NCBI GenBank assembly: GCA_900758885.1
Contig: CAAETD010000049.1
Coordinates: forward strand, 1-28,858
DNA: 28,858 nucleotides
Direction: 5' to 3'
Source: an uncultured Collinsella sp.
Lineage (GTDB): Bacteria > Actinomycetota > Coriobacteriia > Coriobacteriales > Coriobacteriaceae
Under the pieces are notes generated by a model. That model was not told the origin of the DNA and ran no database searches. It saw nothing but the letters and a program-made list of their open reading frames with translations. Every line of letters starts with the position of its first letter. Positions within the stretch are counted from its first letter, which is position 1. Made by a program: the position numbers and the translations under genes. This document shows, piece by piece, positions 22,866 to 28,858 of this stretch.

Positions 22866-22888
22866 GGCCGGGAACTAGATTCCCAGCC
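22866..22888. other. Hairpin between convergent genes
   Basis: GGCCGGGAA/TTCCCAGCC with a five-base loop. On the minus strand the one mismatch becomes a G-U pair, giving nine pairs. No U tract on either side, so terminator activity is uncertain. Confidence 0.35.
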
Positions 22889-22894
22889 TTCAAC

Positions 22895-25018
22895 CTAGCA
22901 CTGCTTTATGAGATCGAGCACCGCAGGAATGTCATCGGCATTCCGAAGCGCAACGTAAGTGGGTAAGCCCGGGCCAAATCCACCCTGCGTACGCTTGTCC
23001 TGGCACATATCCTCTGGATCCGTTAGATCATCCACACTCTTTGCCAAGCCAACGGCAATCCAACCACCGTTGCTGGTCCTGCCTTCTAGCACGGCATGCA
23101 GTTTTCGCTTGCCCGACCTGAAGCCTACATAGTACTTGGCTATATAGGACTCCCATGAAGGGTTACCAGTCAGAACGGACTCGCGCACCTCATTGAAAAG
23201 CTTCTGGTTGAGTCCGCCTTCGGCAAAAGTGGGGTGGTTCTCTTGCAAGGTCCAGATAGGAGCCTCATCAGACTCTCCGCGAGAAGGGCGGTACTTGTCG
23301 ACGACATCTGCCGGAAGGTCGGGATACTTCCATATCTCACACGCCTCTTTCGCCAGCTCGTCCGCGCGCTGTCCAATCTCTTCCTCACCCCATTTTTCAT
23401 GCGCGGCAATCGACTTGTTCAGGTAGAGCGGGCTGCATTTAAGTCCCACGTTCGGAAGATTGAGCTTGTCCGAGAACGACCGGTTTGAGTACTCCTGGTT
23501 GTAGCCCGTCAGCGTAAGGTTGCCCAGGTTGTTGCATAACCTGTCGTGGATGTCTTCCCAGTTCTCGCCAAGCGATTCCTTCCAGCCATGTTCACCGTCG
23601 ATCGTCTGGGGCATGACGTGCTCGATCTGGTAATTGTCAGCCGAGATGGGCTCCTTTGGGTGGTGCCAGTTCTCCATGCGCTCCAGGTAATAGCGCTTTT
23701 TGGAGGAGCGGTTGTAGCAGTCACGCGTCTTAAACTCCTCGACAAAATGCTCGTCTGTCGGGAAGTACGCAGTCATACCGCTGCTGTGGATAAGGAGCAT
23801 CGCCGTAACGTACTCCTCTATATCGTCCTGCTGCTCGAGGTTGCGATACATGCCGGCAAAGAAATTATTTAGGCCCGTGGTAAGCCTGCCGCAAACCGCC
23901 CGCCTGAACAGGAACGACTCGATAGTCTCGCAGATACGCAGAAACGCATTGTGGTTTAACATATTTCCCTCGTAAACCGAGTAAAGCAGCATCAAAAGAG
24001 GCCTGATCTGCTTCACATCAAGGCTTACGATTCTGTCGAATACTTGGTGCAGGCCCTCGTCTTTCTCCTTGCCAAGGAACAACCTGGCATATCTTTGCGC
24101 ATATTCGCGGAGCTCCTTCAACAGGCCCTCGGTATCCCCATCGTAGTCGTCAGCGAAATAGCGTTTGAACTCGTGGTAGGCCTCGTTTTCCTTCGGCATC
24201 CTATTGGGAACCTTGAGCCACAGCCAGTACCAGATAAATGCATTGAACTCTTCTTCGCCGCCTTTTCCGAACAAACACTCGAGCGGATGCCAGTAGCCCT
24301 CGTAAAGCTTGGTCTGCTCGTCGTTGGGAAGCGATATAAGAACGTAGTTGCGAATGAGGTCGATAGGCGTGAGCGGCTTGCCCTTGGAGTTCATGGACTC
24401 AAATATGAGCTGGGCATTGTCAACGCCAGCGGTGAGCTTAGTGTCGATGACCTGTACGCGGTTTAGCCCCGCCCAAAGCCTTGCAGGGTCGAATGATTTC
24501 CCGTGCATCTTCTCGCGGAAGAACGCATGGTTCTCGACAATCCGATCCGATCTTTCATCTGGCACGGGAGACCCAGACACGATGGAGAACAGTGTCTCTT
24601 TATCGTCCTGCGAAAGCACCAGCTTGTAGCGCGCCAGCCCGTTGTAGTCGTCATCGTTAAAGAGGTAATTTTTCCTCAACGCCGAGATCTTGAGATCGCC
24701 AAGGAAGCCGGCCTTGTCGGGATTACCCTCCAGATAGTCAGCCAAGGCAGCAATCATCAACGAAAACGTCGTCATGCGCTGCTGCCCGTCAATCAAAAGC
24801 ACGCGCGAAATGCTCGTGGCAGAACTCTCGGACTCGGGGATATAGAGCATCGACCCCACGAAGTGCGATACGCCATCACGACCCGCCCGCATAACGTCAT
24901 CCCAAAGCACTTCGCACTCTTTTACACTCCACGAGTAAACTCGCTGGTACACGGGAATGACAAACTGCATCTTCGCCACGCCCATAAGATCGAGCAGATT
25001 CGCTTCGGTTGCTTTCAT
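22895..25018 (-). CDS. GmrSD-like DUF262/DUF1524 restriction enzyme
   Basis: A 707-residue protein with the architecture of modification-dependent type IV restriction enzymes. The N-terminal DUF262 (GmrS-like) domain has IPVYQRVYSW near 21-30, LLIDGQQRMTT at 74-84 and FESMNSKGKPLTPIDLIRNY near 206-225. The DUF1524 (GmrD-like HNH) domain has IEHVMPQ at 465-471 and NLGNLTLTGYNQEYSN near 497-512. A further C-terminal domain (about 600-707) could be DUF5655-like. Likely role is cutting modified phage DNA with NTP use. I start at ATG 25018 (MKATEANLL); the open frame extends 33 codons further without a site. Its nucleotide and modification preference are unknown. Confidence 0.88.
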   Translation of the reverse strand: MKATEANLLDLMGVAKMQFVIPVYQRVYSWSVKECEVLWDDVMRAGRDGVSHFVGSMLYIPESESSATSISRVLLIDGQQRMTTFSLMIAALADYLEGNPDKAGFLGDLKISALRKNYLFNDDDYNGLARYKLVLSQDDKETLFSIVSGSPVPDERSDRIVENHAFFREKMHGKSFDPARLWAGLNRVQVIDTKLTAGVDNAQLIFESMNSKGKPLTPIDLIRNYVLISLPNDEQTKLYEGYWHPLECLFGKGGEEEFNAFIWYWLWLKVPNRMPKENEAYHEFKRYFADDYDGDTEGLLKELREYAQRYARLFLGKEKDEGLHQVFDRIVSLDVKQIRPLLMLLYSVYEGNMLNHNAFLRICETIESFLFRRAVCGRLTTGLNNFFAGMYRNLEQQDDIEEYVTAMLLIHSSGMTAYFPTDEHFVEEFKTRDCYNRSSKKRYYLERMENWHHPKEPISADNYQIEHVMPQTIDGEHGWKESLGENWEDIHDRLCNNLGNLTLTGYNQEYSNRSFSDKLNLPNVGLKCSPLYLNKSIAAHEKWGEEEIGQRADELAKEACEIWKYPDLPADVVDKYRPSRGESDEAPIWTLQENHPTFAEGGLNQKLFNEVRESVLTGNPSWESYIAKYYVGFRSGKRKLHAVLEGRTSNGGWIAVGLAKSVDDLTDPEDMCQDKRTQGGFGPGLPTYVALRNADDIPAVLDLIKQC

Positions 25019-25241
25019 TTGCGTTTGCCCTCTCTTATTTACATCGCCTGCAATTGCTCCGTCAGTCAAAACACTGGAGATGAGATTGAGTGCAATCCGT
25101 GTGGTCAGTATCCGCAAGGACGCTGAAAGGCCAATAGTCTTTTAGCGTCCTTGTCACAAATAATACGCGCCCCCTCTCTTTTTTGCGGTACTAGACAATA
25201 ACTTAAATGAGCATCGGTTATCATGGCGTTAGCGCTTACGG
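25019..25241. other. Intergenic region between divergent small ORF and DUF262 gene
   Basis: No gene is seen. It holds the inverted repeat at 25116-25152, an A+T-rich stretch (25150-25220), and a TATCAT -10-like hexamer on the plus strand (25219-25224) that would start the small-ORF transcript. On the minus strand TTGTGA and TATTGG at 17-base spacing are a weak candidate promoter for the DUF262 gene. Confidence 0.4.
25116..25152. repeat. Inverted repeat upstream of the DUF262 gene
   Basis: Perfect 9-bp arms AAGGACGCT (25116-25124) and AGCGTCCTT (25144-25152), with GAAAG/CTTTT continuing the pairing inward. No U tract on either strand. It could be an operator or a 5'-leader hairpin controlling the defence gene about 100 bases downstream. 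Confidence 0.6.
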
Positions 25242-25287
25242 CCTCCTTTTGCTGGCATACGTCAGCTTAGAATCCCGACAAAGGAGG
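25242..25287 (+). promoter_or_regulatory. Leader hairpin that would hide the small-ORF ribosome binding site
   Basis: CCTCCTTT (25242-25249) is exactly complementary to AAAGGAGG (25280-25287), the Shine-Dalgarno of the 35-codon ORF. Between them GCTG/CAGC (25251-25254 / 25263-25266) forms an inner stem. The fold would block ribosome access until melted or processed. Confidence 0.6.
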
Positions 25288-25292
25288 AAAAG

Positions 25293-25400
25293 ATGAAGTA
25301 CACGCCTAACGATGAGGTCGTTCTCGCCGTCATAGATGCCATTGTGACTATCGCAACCGCATACTTTAAGTATCGCGGCAACGAGACGCCCAGCAGCTAA
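25293..25400 (+). CDS. Small ORF, 35 residues, partly hydrophobic
   Basis: Starts MKYTPNDEVVLAVIDAI and ends YRGNETPSS. A near-perfect AAAGGAGG lies five bases before the ATG and a strong terminator starts 15 bases after the stop, so the transcript looks like a compact, deliberate gene. The middle (VVLAVIDAIVTIATAYF) is hydrophobic with one Asp and could form an amphipathic or membrane helix. Size, helix and leader control resemble type I toxins or small phage/defence regulators, but no family is recognised and function is unknown. Confidence 0.65.
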   Translation: MKYTPNDEVVLAVIDAIVTIATAYFKYRGNETPSS

Positions 25401-25415
25401 ACGACGGAAGCGCTC

Positions 25416-25450
25416 CGGCGCGCGGACTCTCGTTCGCGCGCCGTTTTCTT
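25416..25450 (+). terminator. Rho-independent terminator after the small ORF
   Basis: Perfect 9-bp GC stem CGGCGCGCG (25416-25424) / CGCGCGCCG (25435-25443), ten-base loop, then TTTTCTT. It slightly overlaps the stop of the convergent gene. Confidence 0.88.
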
Positions 25451-27140
25451 ACCAAACCTGCACCCGTTCGCCGCTACGCTTTACAAAGAACACCCTAGAC
25501 GGCATATTGTCGCGGTCAACTACGATGAGATCGTCCTTGCTGATAGCCTCAGTCAATTCCCGTTCACGAGCGCCACGATAGCTGTCAACTCTGACAAAAA
25601 ATATCTTCGAAGAGACTAGACCGTTGTCGTCATACTCTATGACAGGTTGCTCGAAGGGCCTAACCGCTTTCACAGGATTTAGACCCTCAAACTCCAAAAC
25701 AAAGTCAGTCAAAGGTATCTCGGCCAGCTTCATATATATTTCGCTATAAGAGACATGCTTCAATCCAAGCGTTTCAAGCGCCTTTTCCTTGCTTCCTGGG
25801 ATAACATAACCGCCCAATAGGTAATACAGAAGCGCAATTGCATCTTGTCTAATCCTATTTACTTCACCCAAATCCGTAAAGTTATCCTTGTGGAAATAGC
25901 CATTCCTATCTTTACCTGCAAAATCCCTTATCTTGAGAAGCACAAAGTGTCTTCCCTCGTCACTAATCCGCCATGCCGTTTCATTGTCATGGAGAAGATT
26001 TGCAAGAGAGACCAAGTTCGTCGAAAACCGTTCTCTATTTGATTCGACGAATTGAACATGCCGAGTTTTTTTCGACCAGTCAAATGGTCTTCTATATTCG
26101 ATCGCTCCTTTTCCTTTCGAAGGCGTGGCAATGAACAGGTTTTCCGACCCAGGCGTACCCAGCGTAGCAAGCATAAGCTCATATGAGAGTTGCTCAACCG
26201 CCTTTATATAGCCACAAACAATTGAAGTGTAATCGAACTCTCCGCCCCGCAAGAAAGACCTGCGTAGATACTCCGATGTGGTAAGACATCTAGCAAAGCC
26301 CTTTGTTCCAACAAGACAGTGTCCGAGCCCATCATCGAAAAAAGCTTTATTGAGCACTATTTGATCTTCGTCGGCAAGCCTGAACGTTGCGTGATTTGAT
26401 TTAACCGTGTAGGTCGACTCAGGAAAGCCGTCAACAGTGCGATGAATCTCGTCTATCAGCGAAGCCCTGAATGGCGCCAAGCGAGGCATAGATAGGCTAG
26501 GAATGGCCTGAAGACCGATGATATCCTCCACTCTTGCAACTGCATCTCGAATGCGATAAACAAACTCATCGTAGAGAGCCTCTGGGAAGATCTTTTTGAA
26601 AAACCCGCTCGATGATATTTGGAATACGCTATCGGACTCTTCGACACACAACTCCTCGGAGCGTCGTTTTAGCTCCTCAGTCTCCGCTGCAGACCAGTCG
26701 ATAACGACAATCCTGCTGATCCCCCATGAATCAACTTCCATAGCGGTAATCGAATCCGGAATTGTGTATCGATACCCTACGGTTTCGCAATTTGTTGAAA
26801 TTAGAAACTCGATAGGGTTCGCCCTTTCGTGCTTCTCATTATTCAACCAAAAAACAGTCGAACCCCTCGGCCAGATAGCGTCAATACCATAGAGAGCGAA
26901 CAAGGATTCGAGTATTGGATTGACCATGTCATTTCTAACGGAAAACTCGATGAACTCATTAAAGAAATCGTATTCAACCTGCTCTTGCGATGGCTGAATC
27001 AGCGTCGCAAAACCGCCGATTCGTCTCCGGAGCTTTTCGCCACTCCAGCGCTCCCTGAATTTGTAAGTCGTTCGCAATGCAGAGGCAATCTGTTCGTCAA
27101 TCAACGCAACTGCCTTTTCTAGTTGGGCGTCGGCATTCAT
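25449..27140 (-). CDS. Unrecognised large protein with HEPN-like RX4H motif
   Basis: A 563-residue protein I cannot place in a named family. An RNGYFH sequence (about 412-417), followed by KDNFTDLGEVNRIRQDAIALLYYLLGG, has the R-X4-H pattern and helical context of HEPN-type RNases. The N-terminal half is mixed with segments such as IWPRGSTVFWLNNEK and SRIVVIDWSAAE. Its base composition is visibly richer in A+T than the ribosomal and catabolic genes, a sign of transfer. I start at ATG 27140 (MNADAQLEK) with AAAGG upstream, not the GTG eight codons earlier. Its place between a GmrSD-like enzyme and a type I restriction locus suggests defence, inferred from context. Confidence 0.8.
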   Translation of the reverse strand: MNADAQLEKAVALIDEQIASALRTTYKFRERWSGEKLRRRIGGFATLIQPSQEQVEYDFFNEFIEFSVRNDMVNPILESLFALYGIDAIWPRGSTVFWLNNEKHERANPIEFLISTNCETVGYRYTIPDSITAMEVDSWGISRIVVIDWSAAETEELKRRSEELCVEESDSVFQISSSGFFKKIFPEALYDEFVYRIRDAVARVEDIIGLQAIPSLSMPRLAPFRASLIDEIHRTVDGFPESTYTVKSNHATFRLADEDQIVLNKAFFDDGLGHCLVGTKGFARCLTTSEYLRRSFLRGGEFDYTSIVCGYIKAVEQLSYELMLATLGTPGSENLFIATPSKGKGAIEYRRPFDWSKKTRHVQFVESNRERFSTNLVSLANLLHDNETAWRISDEGRHFVLLKIRDFAGKDRNGYFHKDNFTDLGEVNRIRQDAIALLYYLLGGYVIPGSKEKALETLGLKHVSYSEIYMKLAEIPLTDFVLEFEGLNPVKAVRPFEQPVIEYDDNGLVSSKIFFVRVDSYRGARERELTEAISKDDLIVVDRDNMPSRVFFVKRSGERVQVW

Positions 27141-27449
27141 CGTTCGCCTTTCGTCAAAAGTCACCGTATCGTTATTATGTCAGCGACTTCTGATGGCTGG
27201 TACGTTGCTTTCAGCAAAGTCTCTTGCGGAATTGGATACCAATTTACATTTAGATGCCCCCGTTAAGAAAGCGCACCTGAGCATCTTGCTCTGCAGGCAA
27301 AGCCGCACCGGAGTGATGCGGGGAGATGCGCGAGGTCTCATGGACCTCCCTGACGCGGCCTAGCGGAAGTGCCACCCGGCTTCCCTTCCATAACGCACGG
27401 GTAAACAAAGGGAAATAGCGCCACCCACCGCGCAAGGAAGGACGCCACC
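27141..27449. other. Gap between HEPN-like gene and recombinase, with palindrome
   Basis: A 309-base divergent gap. A perfect palindrome AATTGG-ATA-CCAATT lies at 27230-27244 and is a plausible operator. On the plus strand TCGTCA (27151-27156) and TATTAT (27173-27178) with 16-base spacing form a candidate promoter, though it would leave a leader of about 260 bases before the recombinase. The second half is GC-rich and rich in short inverted repeats. No tRNA or attachment duplication is seen. Confidence 0.5.
27332..27348 (+). other. Hairpin in recombinase leader
   Basis: GAGGTC/GACCTC with a TCATG loop, inside a wider GC-rich region with CCGCA/TGCGG and GGAAG/CTTCC pairings. There is no U tract. 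It may be leader structure or part of a recombination site. Confidence 0.4.
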
Positions 27450-28430
27450 ATGGATCTCACGAAAACGGCTAGAGAAATTACCCGCCTCATGCTCCCCTAC
27501 CTGACCACGCAGCAGAACCGCCAGCTCAAAAAGGTTTTATCGCACTGCCTTTTCGATGAAAGCCAATTAGCCGAAGGCGGCGACGGTGAAAGCGAATCAT
27601 TCCTAGATCTATTTCTGTCTGCAAAACGCCTCGAAGGCTGCTCGGATAGGACCATCTCCTACTACGAAACCACCATCAATAAAATGCTTGAATCATTCGA
27701 TACGCCAGCTTGCGACCTAGGAACCGAAGAGATTAGGTCCTATCTTTCCGACTATCAGCAAAAAGCCGGCGTCAGTCGCGTCACCGTCGACAATGTCCGA
27801 AGAATCATCTCAAGCTTCTATTCATGGCTCGAAGACGAGGACCATATCATTAAGAGCCCGGTTAGACGCATTAAAAGAGTCAAGGCTCCGCAACCCATAA
27901 AGGAAACGTATAGCGATGAAGTCGTTGAAATTCTCTGCGATAACTGCGGGTCGCCCCGAAACCTTGCCCTGATCGACCTGTTGCGCTCCACGGGCATGCG
28001 TGTGGGCGAACTTGTCTCGTTGGACAGGAGCTCCATCGACACCATCAATCGTGAGTGCATCGTACACGGCAAGGGAAATAAGGACCGCATCGTCTATTTT
28101 GACGCAAAGACTAAAGTCCATATTGAGAATTACCTGTCAACCCGAATGGACAGCTCTGAAGCACTCTTCGTGTCGAGCAAGGCGCCACACGAGAGGCTAC
28201 AAATTGGCGGCGTCGAGGCGCTGCTTAGAAAACTGGGGCGCGAGCTTGATTTAGGAAGGGTCCACCCTCATAAGTTCAGAAGAACGCTTGCTACAAAGGC
28301 AATCGACAAAGGAATGCCCATCGAACAAGTCCAGGTGCTCCTTGGCCATAAAAAAATAGACACCACATTAAGGTACGCAATGGTCGACCAGCGCAACGTC
28401 AAAGCATCCCACCGTAGATACCTAACTTAA
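27450..28430 (+). CDS. Tyrosine recombinase (XerC/D-like), type I RM-associated
   Basis: Site-specific recombinase of 326 residues. The N-terminal SAM-like core-binding domain (about 48-135) precedes the catalytic domain. Active-site residues are all present: Arg184 in STGMRVGEL, Lys208 or Lys211 in GKGNKDRIV, His274 and Arg277 in HPHKFRRTLAT, His300 in LLGHKKID and the nucleophile Tyr309 in TTLRYA. AAGGAAGG is upstream of the ATG. It stands 134 bases before hsdM in the same direction, a setting in which such recombinases often invert specificity-gene segments in other gut bacteria; that role here is inference. Confidence 0.92.
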   Translation: MDLTKTAREITRLMLPYLTTQQNRQLKKVLSHCLFDESQLAEGGDGESESFLDLFLSAKRLEGCSDRTISYYETTINKMLESFDTPACDLGTEEIRSYLSDYQQKAGVSRVTVDNVRRIISSFYSWLEDEDHIIKSPVRRIKRVKAPQPIKETYSDEVVEILCDNCGSPRNLALIDLLRSTGMRVGELVSLDRSSIDTINRECIVHGKGNKDRIVYFDAKTKVHIENYLSTRMDSSEALFVSSKAPHERLQIGGVEALLRKLGRELDLGRVHPHKFRRTLATKAIDKGMPIEQVQVLLGHKKIDTTLRYAMVDQRNVKASHRRYLT

Positions 28431-28493
28431 ATTTCGATTTACAAGCTCAGACCGTCGCTCGAACCGCTTGATTGAACGACGATGCGCAGGAGA

Positions 28494-28521
28494 TTTACCA
28501 TGACAAATATGACGGTATAAT
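28494..28521 (+). promoter_or_regulatory. Promoter for hsdM
   Basis: TTTACC (28494-28499, 4/6) with 16-base spacing to a perfect TATAAT (28516-28521). Start near 28528 leaves a leader of about 37 bases. Confidence 0.6.
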
Positions 28522-28564
28522 CACTAGAGCTGTAATTTCATTTTTTGAGCTCATAGGTACCTGA

Positions 28565-28858
28565 ATGCCAGAAGAACCAATAAGCAAATCCGAGCTGGGA
28601 AACCACCTGCTCGGGGCCTGCGACATCCTGCGAGGCCCCATCAACCAAGACGAGTACAAGAGCTACATCACGCCGTTGCTCTTCTTCAAGCGGATCTCCG
28701 ACGTCTACGACGAGGAAACCGCCGAGGCATTGGAGCTTTCGGATGGCGACAAGGACTTCGCCGCACTGCCCGAGAATCACAGCTTCGAGGTGCCGGAAGG
28801 CTGTCATTGGCAGGACGTCCGCAATACCGGCGCGAACGTCGGCAAAGCAATCGTTGAC
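28565..28858 (+). CDS. hsdM: Type I restriction-modification methyltransferase subunit, 5' part
   Basis: First 98 codons of HsdM, the DNA N6-adenine methyltransferase subunit of a type I system, cut by the window end. The visible part is the HsdM N-terminal helical domain: SELGNHLLGACDILRGPINQDEYKSYITPLLFFKRISDVYDEE, typical of that family. The methyltransferase motifs (NPPF/DPPY type) would lie beyond. The ATG at 28565 has an AGGT site six bases upstream. hsdS and hsdR are expected downstream but not seen. Confidence 0.93.
   Translation, partial: MPEEPISKSELGNHLLGACDILRGPINQDEYKSYITPLLFFKRISDVYDEETAEALELSDGDKDFAALPENHSFEVPEGCHWQDVRNTGANVGKAIVD

Noticed and set aside
27250..27435. Minus-strand 61-codon frame upstream of the recombinase
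   Set aside because: No ribosome binding site or recognisable motif; the region looks like structured noncoding DNA.
27245..27449. Cobalamin-type riboswitch or tRNA in the recombinase leader
   Set aside because: Looked for B12-box and cloverleaf patterns; neither fits beyond short GC stems.
1..28858. CRISPR array, rRNA, tRNA or insertion sequence
   Set aside because: No regularly spaced repeats, no tRNA-like cloverleaf and no transposase motifs were found; the direct repeat at 17399-17456 has only two imperfect units.

Overview
The window is about 29 kb of a high-GC bacterial chromosome. The gene complement points to an anaerobic gut Actinomycetota of class Coriobacteriia, most like Collinsella. 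That assignment is inferred from a Zn-ribbon S14, a ygeX/ygeY/ygeW/hyuA purine-type cluster with selenium-molybdenum hydroxylase accessory genes, GC-rich coding DNA and a SAM-clan riboswitch; no 16S gene is present to confirm it.

Region 1 (1-9984, minus strand) is the distal spc operon plus the alpha operon, in the order rplE-rpsN-rpsH-rplF-rplR-rpsE-rpmD-rplO-secY-adk-map-(hairpin element)-infA-rpmJ-rpsM-rpsK-rpsD-rpoA-rplQ. The order is canonical, but the operon starts at rplE behind its own promoter. rplX, rplN and the S10 operon, which normally precede rplE, are absent from this place. A 128-bp nested inverted repeat lies between map and infA.

Region 2 (10040-21077) is a catabolic locus. 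On the minus strand ygeX (diaminopropionate ammonia-lyase), ygeY (M20 hydrolase), ygeW (carbamoyltransferase), arcC (carbamate kinase), mocA (Mo-cofactor cytidylyltransferase) and hyuA (hydantoinase) run in series, followed by yqeB and an xdhC-like gene. yqeC lies on the plus strand, divergent from yqeB and convergent with hyuA. A YheO/DauR-type regulator is divergent from ygeX, and the gap holds two matching palindromes 51 bp apart. Together the enzymes fit ring opening of a purine-derived heterocycle, phosphorolysis of a ureido group with ATP recovery, and conversion of diaminopropionate to pyruvate and ammonia. The hydroxylase itself (xdhD, ygfK) and ssnA are not in the window.

Region 3 (21080-22894) has an unrecognised single-pass membrane protein with an Ala-Pro-rich linker, a strong terminator, and then a structured leader that matches the SAM-I/SAM-IV riboswitch fold and ends on the ribosome binding site of an unrecognised 140-residue protein.

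Region 4 (22895-28858) looks like a defence island: a GmrSD-like DUF262/DUF1524 enzyme, a 35-codon small ORF whose Shine-Dalgarno is complementary to its own leader, an A+T-richer 563-residue protein with an RX4H HEPN-like motif, a tyrosine recombinase, and the start of a type I modification subunit (hsdM) running off the window end. No rRNA, tRNA, CRISPR array or transposase was seen.
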